Source: a virus. Taken from it: DNA of 31,047 bases. The position numbers were made by a program, and so were the translations under genes. The DNA lies in IMG/VR virus record IMGVR_UViG_3300044703_000142, positions 1 to 31,047 of that record, one strand, 5' to 3'. This document shows positions 1-6,991 of this stretch, piece by piece (position 1 is the first letter of the stretch; every line of letters begins with the position of its first letter). The notes beneath the pieces were generated by a model. That model made no database searches and was not told the origin of the DNA. It saw only the letters and a list, made by a program, of their open reading frames with translations.

Positions 1-351
1 CTACTGCAGCGCTCCGTCCAGTTTTGCCTTTGCCTTTGACACTTCGGCTCTGAGACGAAACTTCCTTTGCAGTAGCATCGCGACCATACACAAGAATCCA
101 AAACCCCAAATTCCAATGAACGCTAGGAGCATATAACCGGCAGTTCCGCTGAAGGGGTTCTCGATGCGGAATATGGGGAAGATCACGGCTGCCGCCACGA
201 ACGCGGTCAGAAGCACGAAATTAGCTCCGATCATGAAGAAGGTCTTAGTGTGTATTAAGTCCGACCATACGCTTTCGCGCTCAAGCTCGGCTATTTTCTG
301 CTTTAGCGCGTCTACATCCCTCTGAGACATCGGCCGACCAGCTTTGGCCAT
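1..351 (-). CDS. Small two-helix membrane protein, unknown function
   Basis: A 116-aa protein read leftward; the stop codon is at the first bases of the window. Residues 9-27 are charged and could form a short helix. Hydrophobic stretches at about 38-60 and 73-94 look like two transmembrane helices, and the C-terminal tail is basic. The ATG at 351 is preceded on the minus strand by a GGGAGG ribosome-binding site about 8 nt away, which supports the start. It is transcribed away from the phage operon that begins at 587, so it may be an accessory gene at the element edge. I recognise no family. Confidence 0.6.
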   Translation of the reverse strand: MAKAGRPMSQRDVDALKQKIAELERESVWSDLIHTKTFFMIGANFVLLTAFVAAAVIFPIFRIENPFSGTAGYMLLAFIGIWGFGFLCMVAMLLQRKFRLRAEVSKAKAKLDGALQ

Positions 352-491
352 TGCTTATACCTCCCGGTATTCCTGTTCCGCCCCGCCCCTAGCGGTCGCA
401 TAACCCGACAAACCGGCAGCCCGCGGCACTGAATATACCTGAGCGTGCACGCTTATCATGTGGAAAAGAAATATCTCAACGTAAAAAATGT

Positions 492-554
492 TGTAAACGA
501 TCTACACTCCTACTGTCAGCACAGTTTACATTCCTATTGTTTAGTGTTACACTA
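492..554 (+). promoter_or_regulatory. Probable sigma70 promoter with palindromes upstream of the virion operon
   Basis: A -35-like TTTACA (525-530) and a -10-like TACACT (548-553) are separated by exactly 17 bp and point at the portal gene. They are embedded in symmetry. TGTAAAC (492-498) and GTTTACA (524-530) form a perfect 7-bp inverted repeat. TAGTGT-T-ACACTA (542-554) is a perfect palindrome covering the -10. TACACTCCTACTGT (503-516) is repeated with two changes at 527-540. Such overlap suggests repressor or activator control of the operon; the binding protein is unknown. Confidence 0.5.
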
Positions 555-586
555 CAGCCAATGTTGATTTATCCTTTGATGTAGTT

Positions 587-1810
587 GTGTTCGGTTTAAG
601 CAAAGTATTTAGACGCAAGTCTGCTAGCGACGTTGAACAGAAGAGCTTAGCTTCCCCGGAAGCATGGCTTGCTGAGCTGTTCGGTAGCGTTCCGTCAGCT
701 TCAGGCCTCACCGTCACCCCCCGATCGGCAATGACATGCACCCCTGTTCGGTGCGCTGTTCAAACGATTGCCGAGCCGATGGGAGCGTTGCCTTGCATCG
801 TCTATCGCCGAACCGAAGAGGACGCGAAACTGCGCGCCACGGATCACCCGGCGCATGCGCTCTTGCATGATCAGGCAAACGAGTGGACGCCCGCGGCTGA
901 TCTTCGCGAACAGCTAACGCGAGACGCCCTCCTATTCGGCGATGGCTTAGCGTTCATTAATCACGTGGATGGCAAGCCGACGGAGTTGCTGCGCTTGCAG
1001 CCCGACGCGATCACCATCCAAGCAAATCCCAGCACTGGCGAGCCTGTGTATCGTCAAGGCGAAACCACCATCCCCCGTGAGAACATCTTCCATCTTCGCG
1101 CCCCGTCAATCGATGGGCTACGGGGTGATAGTCCCGTGCGGCTCGCAAGCGAGGCGATCGGGCTGGCAATCATTATGGAACGCCATGCCGCTCAGCTCTT
1201 CGGCAATGGCGCGCGCCCTTCCGGCGTGCTCCGCTTCCAAAACAAACTTGGCGACGAAACTGCCAAACGCATCAAGGCCGCATGGCAAGCTGCGCATGGT
1301 GGCGGAAAAAATGGCGGCACTGCTGTTCTAGAGGAAGGCGGCGAATTCCAGTCGCTAGCCCTTACCAGCACCGATGCGCAGTTTTTGGAGCTGCGCAAAT
1401 TTGCGATTGAAGAGATCGCGCGCGCCTTCCGAGTGCCGCCTCACATGCTTTTCGAATTAGGCCGCGCGACATGGGCTAACAGCGAACAGATGCGGCAGGA
1501 TTTTTTGACGTTCTGCCTTATGTCCTGGATTAAGCGCTGGGAAGGCGAAATCCGCCTGAAGCTGTTTACCCCTGAAGAGCGCGACACCTACTTTGCCGAG
1601 TTCCTGCTCGATGACTTGCTGCGAGCCGACTTTGCAACTCGCATGGAAGGCTACAGCAAGGCTATCGCGGCCCGCATTCTCAATCCGAACGAAGCCCGCG
1701 CGGCGGAAAATCGCGCGCCCTACGCCGGCGGCGACAAATTTGAAAACCCGAACACCACCACGCCTGCCGGCGCGAATGACAACAGCGCACCTGAAAAGGT
1801 GGCGGCATGA
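587..1810 (+). CDS. Phage portal protein, HK97 family
   Basis: The 407-aa product has the length and sequence character of HK97-type portals (Phage_portal, PF04860). These form the dodecameric ring at the capsid vertex through which DNA is packaged. Supporting segments are the early 'PVRCAVQTIAEPMGALP', 'LLFGDGLAFI', 'GLRGDSPVRLASEAIGLA' and 'FRVPPHML', all typical of the wing and clip regions. Translation starts with GTG at 587. An in-frame stop at 542 allows no earlier ATG, and the start lies about 34 nt after the proposed -10. No good Shine-Dalgarno is visible. The stop overlaps the next gene's start (ATGA), so the two are probably translationally coupled. Confidence 0.93.
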   Translation: MFGLSKVFRRKSASDVEQKSLASPEAWLAELFGSVPSASGLTVTPRSAMTCTPVRCAVQTIAEPMGALPCIVYRRTEEDAKLRATDHPAHALLHDQANEWTPAADLREQLTRDALLFGDGLAFINHVDGKPTELLRLQPDAITIQANPSTGEPVYRQGETTIPRENIFHLRAPSIDGLRGDSPVRLASEAIGLAIIMERHAAQLFGNGARPSGVLRFQNKLGDETAKRIKAAWQAAHGGGKNGGTAVLEEGGEFQSLALTSTDAQFLELRKFAIEEIARAFRVPPHMLFELGRATWANSEQMRQDFLTFCLMSWIKRWEGEIRLKLFTPEERDTYFAEFLLDDLLRADFATRMEGYSKAIAARILNPNEARAAENRAPYAGGDKFENPNTTTPAGANDNSAPEKVAA

Positions 1811-2130
1811 GCGCACACGTCGCATTCTTTGGTGACGTCAAGCGCACCTTCAAGATCACGCCTGAGCTGGTCATTGAACTAGAGCGGAAAACGGGCGCCG
1901 GCATCGGCGGACTTTGCCGGCGGCTGTTCGCTGGCGAGTTCGCGCACGGCGACATTCTGGAAACCATCCGCCTTGCCCTGATCGGCGGCGGTGAAAACCC
2001 CGAGGCCGCGGCCTCATTGGTCGACGCCTATGCGGCGCACCGCCCTCTTTCTGAAACCTATCCCTTAGCCGTCAGCATCCTAGAGGCGCTTTGGTTCGGC
2101 CGCGCAAAGGGCTCCGATGGACAAGCTTGA
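1807..2130 (+). CDS. GTA gp10-like tail assembly chaperone family protein
   Basis: A 107-aa protein resembling the GTA gp10-like family (Phage_TAC_11, PF11836). It has an N-terminal beta segment ('VAFFGDVKRTFKITPELVIELE') followed by 'GIGGLCRRLFAGEFAHGDILETIRLALIGGG', the usual pattern of a small chaperone that binds tail tube or tape measure protein. The start overlaps the portal stop and its end overlaps the protease-capsid start by 14 nt. A position between portal and protease is odd for a tail chaperone. A second, longer copy of the same domain occurs at 3707, so this may have been recruited for another head or connector role (inference). Confidence 0.7.
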   Translation: MSAHVAFFGDVKRTFKITPELVIELERKTGAGIGGLCRRLFAGEFAHGDILETIRLALIGGGENPEAAASLVDAYAAHRPLSETYPLAVSILEALWFGRAKGSDGQA

Positions 2131-3700
2131 AATCAAGGCGAGCCTAAGCGTCGATGACGCCGGCACCGTGACGGGCATCGCTTGGCCGTTCGGCACAGCC
2201 GATCGCGCGCGCGACCTGATCGAAAAAGGCGCATTCAGCAGCCCGGCGCGGCTGCCGATGCTATTCGCGCACGACCAGGCACAAGTGATTGGCGTATGGG
2301 ATTCGATCAGCGAAACCGAGGCCGGCCTGACTGTTAAAGGCCGCTTGCTGATCGATGACGTGGCGCGCGCCCGTGAAGTTCGGGCGCTTGTGCGGGAAGG
2401 CGCGGTTAGCGGCCTTTCGATCGGCTTTGTCACAAAGAAAGCCGCGCCGCGCCATGGCGGCGGGCGGACCATCACAGCCTTAGACCTACACGAGATCAGC
2501 ATCGTTCCCGTGCCGTCGCATCCCGGCGCACGGATCATTTCGGCCAAAAGTGCCGAGCAACCGGCCGGCATGGCCAATCAGAAGGAGTCCACTGTGGACA
2601 ATGAGAATACGGAAGCCGCGCCGGACTACGCGGCACTTGAACAGAAGATGGGCGAGCTTGCGGAGGCCGTGAGTGGCGTTCGCAAGATCACCGATCGGCT
2701 GGACAAGATCGAAGCACGTGTGAACCGCCAAGGCGTGACGCTGAAGGCGGATAACGACAACGGCGGGCTTGAAGCCAAGGCGTTCGTTTCGTTCTGCCGG
2801 CGCGGCATTGAACGCGTGAGCCCGGATGAAATCAAATCCCTCACCGTCGCCAATGACGCCACTGCTGGCTATCTGGCACCGGAAAGCTTCGCAAGCGAGC
2901 TGATCAAGCTGCTTCGCGAATACTCTCCGATCCGCGCCTATGCGCGCGTGATCAGCGTGGGCGCTTCTGAGGTCAAATACCCGCGGCGCATCGGCAGCAC
3001 CGTTGCGGCATGGGTTGACGAAACGGAAGACCGCACCGCAAGCGACCCGGCTTATGAGCAGGTCAGCATCAAGCCGTATGAGCTGGCGACGTTCACTGAC
3101 GTTTCGAATCAGCTTTTGGAAGACAACGCCTATAACCTCGAAGGCGAGCTGTCGGCTGACTTTGCGGAAACGTTTGGGAAGGCGGAAGGGACGGCTTTCG
3201 TTACCGGCAGCGGCACTGGCCGGCCCAAGGGCCTGCTGACCGCCTCCGGCATCTCGGAAGTCAAGACAGGCAATGCGTCAGCATTCCCGTCCAGCAACCC
3301 GGCGGACGTGATTATCGGCATGTTCCATGCGCTTCCGACTGCGCATGCGCAGCGCGGCGTGTGGCTTATGAACCGCAACACGCTGGCGACGGTGCGCAAG
3401 TGGAAGGACGGGCAAGGCCGTTATCTCGTTATTGATCCGATTTCGGAGGGCGCTGCGATCACTCTGCTGGGCCGGCCGATTGTCGAGGCAATCGACATGC
3501 CCGATATCGCGGCCAATGCTTACCCGATCCTGTTCGGCGACCTTCAAGGTTACCGCATCATTGATCGCGTGAGCCTGTCGGTTCTCCGTGATCCCTATAC
3601 GCTTGCGACCAAAGGGCAGGTCCGCTTTCACGCTCGCAAGCGCGTCGGTGCGGACGTGACGCACCCTGACCGGTTCGTGAAGCTGAAGGTCGCGGCGTAA
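2117..3700 (+). CDS. HK97 prohead protease-major capsid protein fusion
   Basis: A 527-aa fusion. Residues 1-150 are an HK97-type prohead protease (PF04586) with the catalytic set visible: His52 in 'LFAHDQ', Ser101 in 'GLSIGF' and Glu126 in 'LHEISIVPVP'. Residues 165-210 are charged and coiled-coil-like, matching a scaffolding delta domain. Residues 220-527 are an HK97-fold major capsid protein (PF05065), with 'GYLAPESFASELIKLLREYSPIRAYARV' as the N-terminal arm and a 'GRYLVIDP...LLGRPIVEAIDMP' core. Fused protease-capsid genes are known in this phage group; self-cleavage would release the mature capsid. It overlaps the gene before it. An internal ribosome-binding site and GTG at 2582-2596 could supply extra capsid protein. 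Confidence 0.95.
   Translation: MDKLEIKASLSVDDAGTVTGIAWPFGTADRARDLIEKGAFSSPARLPMLFAHDQAQVIGVWDSISETEAGLTVKGRLLIDDVARAREVRALVREGAVSGLSIGFVTKKAAPRHGGGRTITALDLHEISIVPVPSHPGARIISAKSAEQPAGMANQKESTVDNENTEAAPDYAALEQKMGELAEAVSGVRKITDRLDKIEARVNRQGVTLKADNDNGGLEAKAFVSFCRRGIERVSPDEIKSLTVANDATAGYLAPESFASELIKLLREYSPIRAYARVISVGASEVKYPRRIGSTVAAWVDETEDRTASDPAYEQVSIKPYELATFTDVSNQLLEDNAYNLEGELSADFAETFGKAEGTAFVTGSGTGRPKGLLTASGISEVKTGNASAFPSSNPADVIIGMFHALPTAHAQRGVWLMNRNTLATVRKWKDGQGRYLVIDPISEGAAITLLGRPIVEAIDMPDIAANAYPILFGDLQGYRIIDRVSLSVLRDPYTLATKGQVRFHARKRVGADVTHPDRFVKLKVAA
2582..2596 (+). promoter_or_regulatory. Internal ribosome-binding site and GTG start inside the protease-capsid fusion
   Basis: AAGGAG (2582-2587) is followed after 6 nt by an in-frame GTG (2594). 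This lies just at the junction between the protease domain and the delta/capsid part of the fusion. Initiation here would give a 368-aa delta-capsid protein without protease. An in-frame ATG at 2570 lies just before it. The spacing is better than that of the fusion's own start at 2117, which overlaps the preceding gene. Confidence 0.5.
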
Positions 3701-3706
3701 AGTGTA

Positions 3707-4306
3707 ATGCGGCTCGCATCGGACGAAATCACTATTCGGCTTGCAGGTGAAGCAATTCACCTGCGACCGACTTTGCGCGCCGCATTTCGTCTAGAGCGAC
3801 GATACAAAGGCTTTGAGCAGATCGTTCGCGGACTCGCGGACGGCAATCTCACCATAGCGGGCGACGTTGTTCGGGAAAGCACGGACAAATACACGAGCAT
3901 TCCCGGCCTGCTGGAATGCCTAGACGACATGCCATTGCAGAAGGGCATGGAAGCGCTGATTGATCCTCTGATCCAGCACGTGTTCGCACTTGCCGGCTTT
4001 GACAAAGAGAACGAGCCGGGCGAACGCGGCGCGACCAGCAAGCTTATGAGCTTTGCCGACTATCATGAAAAGCTATTCGGCATTGCGACCGGCTGGCTGG
4101 GCTGGTCACCTGATACCGCTTGGGACGCCACTGCTGCGGAAATCCTGAGCGCCTATTCCGGCAAGCTGGACATGCTGGCCGCCATCTTCGGATCAGGCAA
4201 AGACAAGGGCGCCGGCCACGGCACCGAACCGGATTTCGAACGCGACGAAAAGAGCTGGACACGGCTGAAGCTGCTCACGGCCTCAGGGGCGAACAAGGCC
4301 GCGTGA
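3707..4306 (+). CDS. Fused tail assembly chaperone (GTA gp10 plus gp10.1-like)
   Basis: A 199-aa protein with two parts. Residues 1-45 ('EAIHLRPTLRAAFRLERRYKGFEQIVRGLADG') match the GTA gp10-like chaperone (PF11836). Residues about 112-160 ('DYHEKLFGIATGWLGWSP...ATAAEILSAYSG') match the small GTA gp10.1-like chaperone (Phage_TAC_6, PF09550). In GTA-like clusters these are two adjacent genes, and in lambda the equivalent G/GT pair is made by frameshifting. Here they are one continuous reading frame. The C-terminus is charged. The gene starts 6 nt after the capsid stop. The tail tube protein it should assist is not encoded nearby. Confidence 0.7.
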   Translation: MRLASDEITIRLAGEAIHLRPTLRAAFRLERRYKGFEQIVRGLADGNLTIAGDVVRESTDKYTSIPGLLECLDDMPLQKGMEALIDPLIQHVFALAGFDKENEPGERGATSKLMSFADYHEKLFGIATGWLGWSPDTAWDATAAEILSAYSGKLDMLAAIFGSGKDKGAGHGTEPDFERDEKSWTRLKLLTASGANKAA

Positions 4307-4310
4307 GATC

Positions 4311-4664
4311 ATGCCGTTCAAAGCACCAAAAATTTGCGGCTGCGGCCGCAAAGTCCCTGCCGATTCCATGTGCGAGTGCCAGCTTAAGCGTGAACGCCAG
4401 CGCAAGGCGCGGTTCGATGCTAAGCGCCCTTCAGCACGTGAACGCGGCTATGACGCCAAATGGGAACGCGAGCGCGCGGCCTATTTGAAAGTCAATGATA
4501 CCTGCCGACGCTGCGGTGATCCCAGCACTACGGTTGACCACATACAGCCGCACAAGGGCAATCGCGCTCTGTTCTGGAATAGGAGCAACTGGCAACCGCT
4601 TTGCACCACCTGCCACAACCGCGCCAAGCAAGCCTTTGAATGCCGTGAGGCCAGCAATGGCTAG
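4311..4664 (+). CDS. Phage HNH endonuclease
   Basis: A 117-aa protein with a complete HNH fold signature. CxxC zinc ligands occur at Cys65/Cys68 and Cys98/Cys101. The catalytic 'DHI' contains His77, the central Asn is Asn93, and the final His102 sits in 'CTTCH'. An N-terminal 'CGCGRKVP...CEC' suggests a second small zinc site. Small HNH proteins beside terminase genes stimulate cos cleavage and packaging in HK97-like phages (gp74). Here the gene is separated from TerS/TerL by several connector genes, which is unusual. It starts 5 nt after the chaperone gene and its last codons overlap the following gene. Confidence 0.9.
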   Translation: MPFKAPKICGCGRKVPADSMCECQLKRERQRKARFDAKRPSARERGYDAKWERERAAYLKVNDTCRRCGDPSTTVDHIQPHKGNRALFWNRSNWQPLCTTCHNRAKQAFECREASNG

Positions 4665-5169
4665 CAGCAAAGAGAAAGACCTTTGGTGCGCTGTAATTCT
4701 ACAGGCGATCGAGGATGCGATAGAGCCAAGCCAATGCCCTGCTTATCAGCGCTCGCTTTTACGCGATCAGGCGCGGATATGGCTGACGCATCCGAACAAG
4801 CACTTTCGCGACGTGTGCAATCTAGCTGGCATGGACGCTGAGCAAGTCCGAACACGGGCGAAGCTAATTATTGCAGAAGCCGACGCTAAGCCCACGAAGC
4901 GGCAACCAAAGAGAAGCGCGCGGACAGTCGAGTGCAACGGCTTAAGCATGACGTTGCCTGAATGGGCGAAGCTTAGCGGCATATCCGAAGAGTCAATCCG
5001 ATCGCGAATAAGCCGTGGTTGGTCATTTGAGGAAGCTATCAGCATCCCAGCCGGCCGGAAGCGTAGGCCGGGGGTGGTCAAAGACTTTCAAGAGAACGCG
5101 GGGACCGGCGGGGGGTGCTCCGCACAGGTTTTTCCCGAAATAGAGTTTTTTAGTGAAACGGCGCAATAG
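4657..5169 (+). CDS. Phage protein of unknown function with HTH-like C-terminal domain
   Basis: A 170-aa protein. The start is placed at ATG 4657, inside the end of the HNH gene, because the upstream extension of the frame is only the HNH shadow. Residues 8-65 ('AYQRSLLRDQARIWLTHPNKHFRDVCNLAGMDAEQVR') resemble a conserved phage protein commonly seen near HNH/TerS genes. Residues 88-130 ('NGLSMTLPEWAKLSGISEESIRSRISRGWSFEEAISIP') resemble the small DNA-binding module often attached to phage HNH or homing nucleases. The tail (GTGGGCSAQVFPEIEFF) is low complexity. A DNA-recognition helper to the adjacent HNH protein is plausible but unproven. Confidence 0.6.
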   Translation: MASSKEKDLWCAVILQAIEDAIEPSQCPAYQRSLLRDQARIWLTHPNKHFRDVCNLAGMDAEQVRTRAKLIIAEADAKPTKRQPKRSARTVECNGLSMTLPEWAKLSGISEESIRSRISRGWSFEEAISIPAGRKRRPGVVKDFQENAGTGGGCSAQVFPEIEFFSETAQ

Positions 5170-5171
5170 GT

Positions 5172-5486
5172 ATGTCTGTAGTTACCCTTGCTGATCTGAA
5201 GCGGCACCTAAATATCACTTTCGATGACGATGACGCCTTGCTGGCCAACAAGCTTGCGGCTGCCAAGCAAGCGATAGCCGGCTTTATTGGCGCGCCGCTC
5301 GATAGCACCACGTTCCCAGAAGAGACATACCCGGACGGCATTCCCGAACCGCTATGTGAAGCCGTGCGTCAGCTTGCGGCCCATTTCTATGAGAACCGCG
5401 AACCGGTGCTGATCGGCGAAAGCACCAATCAGGTGCCGTTCGGCATCTTTGATCTCGTCGGGCCGTATCGCGGCTACGTGTTCTAA
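5172..5486 (+). CDS. gp6-like head-tail connector protein
   Basis: A 104-aa protein beginning 'MSVVTLADLKRHLNI' and containing 'DDDALLANKLAAAKQAIAGFIG' and 'EAVRQLAAHFYENREPV'. This is the typical pattern of the HK97 gp6-like connector (Phage_connect_1, PF05135) that docks under the portal. The length is normal. It starts 2 nt after the preceding stop, and its TAA shares a base with the next ATG. Confidence 0.88.
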   Translation: MSVVTLADLKRHLNITFDDDDALLANKLAAAKQAIAGFIGAPLDSTTFPEETYPDGIPEPLCEAVRQLAAHFYENREPVLIGESTNQVPFGIFDLVGPYRGYVF

Positions 5487-5899
5487 TGCGCGACATTGAT
5501 CGGCTGAACAAACGGCTTGCTGCCGTTCCCAAGGCGGTGCGAGAGGCCGTGCAACCCGCCCTGCAAAAGAGCGGGCAAGAGCTGGTCGACGCTATGCGCC
5601 AGCTTGCCCAGCCCTCGCGGGATACTGGTGCGCTCATTGATAGCATCACCATGACACCGGGCGGGCAGCAAACGCCAGCCTATTCCCAGCCCGGCGGCTC
5701 GCAAACTGTTCCGGAAAACGCGGTCTATGTCACGGCCGGCAATACCGACGTTCGCTACCCGCACCTTGTGGAATACGGGACCAGCAAAGCGGCAGCGCGG
5801 CCGTTTTTTTGGCCAGCCTTCCGGCTGTTGCGAAAGCGGATCGGCAATCGCACGAAGCGCGCCATTGGGAAGGCCGTGCGCGAGGGTTGGGCGCAATGA
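5486..5899 (+). CDS. HK97 gp10-like head-tail joining protein
   Basis: A 137-aa protein of the HK97-gp10 family (PF04883). It has an N-terminal helix ('DIDRLNKRLAAVPKAVREAVQPALQKSGQELVDAMRQLAQ'), then 'SRDTGALIDSI', then the family signature 'YPHLVEYGTSKAAARPFFWPAF'. Family members act at the head-tail interface. The ATG overlaps the preceding TAA by one base, and the end overlaps the next gene's ATG (ATGA), so the connector genes form one coupled unit. Confidence 0.9.
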   Translation: MRDIDRLNKRLAAVPKAVREAVQPALQKSGQELVDAMRQLAQPSRDTGALIDSITMTPGGQQTPAYSQPGGSQTVPENAVYVTAGNTDVRYPHLVEYGTSKAAARPFFWPAFRLLRKRIGNRTKRAIGKAVREGWAQ

Positions 5900-6312
5900 G
5901 CACTGAACCTTCCCTCGCCCTGCAAAAGCTTATCCGCGGTCATCTATCGGGCAATGCGGCGGTAACGGCGCTAGTCCCGGCCGAAAACATCTTTGATCGC
6001 AGCGGCACACCCGAAATCTTCCCGTGCATCCTGATAGGTGACGGCTACACCAATCATGCCGACTTGATCGAAAGTTTCCACGAAAACACCTTCGCGGACG
6101 TGCATGTTTGGACTGAGGAGCCCGGCCTTGCCGAGGCCAAAGCCATTGCGGCAGCGGTGCGCGGTGCACTGCGCAGCGGGCCGTGGGCTGTAGACGGGCA
6201 TCGATGCATCAATCTGAGGGTTAGCCGCACGCGGTTCCTACGCGACCACGATGGCGGCTTTGCGCATGCCATCGTTTCGATTGAGGCCATCTTGCAAGAG
6301 GCCGTGTCGTGA
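5896..6312 (+). CDS. DUF3168 tail completion / terminator-like protein
   Basis: A 138-aa protein of the DUF3168 family (PF11367), related to tail terminators. Visible family features are 'LQKLIRGHLSGNAAVTALVPAENIFD' at the start, 'FPCILIGDG' and 'HVWTEEPGLAEAKAIAAAVRGAL' in the middle, and a C-terminal beta stretch ending 'HAIVSIEAILQ'. I chose ATG 5896, which overlaps the previous stop. The longer open frame upstream is only the shadow of the gp10-like gene. In normal siphophage order the major tail tube gene would come soon after this gene; here the head-closure protein follows instead. Confidence 0.85.
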   Translation: MSTEPSLALQKLIRGHLSGNAAVTALVPAENIFDRSGTPEIFPCILIGDGYTNHADLIESFHENTFADVHVWTEEPGLAEAKAIAAAVRGALRSGPWAVDGHRCINLRVSRTRFLRDHDGGFAHAIVSIEAILQEAVS

Positions 6313-6593
6313 GGGCGAGCAAACTTGATCGGCTGATCGAGATCGAGACTGCCGCGACCTATTTGGACGAATACGGAACGCCCACAGACACGTGGGCTTG
6401 TATCGCAAGCTTGCGGGCCGAGCTGATCCAGGACGCGGCGACTGAATATCTATTTCGCACCCGCTTTATCGACGGGATAACTACGGCCGAGCGCGTCGCC
6501 TATGGCGAGCTACAGCTTCACGTCAAACAGGTGAAGGAAATCGGCCGGCGCCGCGGGCTGGAAATCCATGCCTTCGAGGCGGTGCCAAAATGA
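6309..6593 (+). CDS. Phage head closure protein (head-tail adaptor)
   Basis: A 94-aa protein with the usual fold pattern of SPP1 gp16/HK97 gp7-like closure proteins (PF05521). It opens with 'KLDRLIEIETAATYLDEYGTPTDTWACIASLRAELIQ' and ends in a short beta-rich half. The GTG start at 6309 overlaps the preceding stop, and the stop overlaps the TerS ATG. In most phages this gene precedes gp10 and DUF3168; here it follows them. Confidence 0.85.
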   Translation: MRASKLDRLIEIETAATYLDEYGTPTDTWACIASLRAELIQDAATEYLFRTRFIDGITTAERVAYGELQLHVKQVKEIGRRRGLEIHAFEAVPK

Positions 6594-6991
6594 GGGGCCG
6601 CAAACCAGAGCTGCAAACCGATCAGGCGGCCGTCATCACCATCCCAAACCCGCCTGCCTGGCTATCCAAAGAGGCGAAGGCCGAGTGGCGGCGGATCATG
6701 CCGCTGCTGATCGAGCGGCGCATTCTCACTGAAGCCGACATGGGCAGTGTCGAAAACTACTGCCTCGCGATCGGCCAAATTCGGGCGGCAGAACGCACCA
6801 TCCGGCAGGAAGGCATGACGGTGCAAGGTGCTAGCGGTTTGCGTGCGCACCCGGCGCTGAAAATACAATCGCAAGCCCTAACGCACTCGCGCCAGCTCGC
6901 TGCCGAGCTGGGGCTAACGCCGGTGTCCCGATCGCGCCCTGCCATCCGTGAAGACAATGAAGACCAAAGTTCATCCGACTTGGGTCTTTGA
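6590..6991 (+). CDS. terS: Terminase small subunit, P27 family
   Basis: A 133-aa P27-type small terminase (Terminase_4, PF05119). It begins 'MRGRKPELQ', then 'PPAWLSKEAKAEWRRIMPLLIERRILTEADMGSVENYC', the conserved helical DNA-binding part, and then 'GLRAHPALKIQSQA', the usual oligomerisation region. The product recognises packaging sites and stimulates TerL. It overlaps TerL by about 40 nt, indicating coupling. A second, unrelated-looking P27-type gene lies in the other element at 21124, so packaging specificity could differ between the two. Confidence 0.9.
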   Translation: MRGRKPELQTDQAAVITIPNPPAWLSKEAKAEWRRIMPLLIERRILTEADMGSVENYCLAIGQIRAAERTIRQEGMTVQGASGLRAHPALKIQSQALTHSRQLAAELGLTPVSRSRPAIREDNEDQSSSDLGL

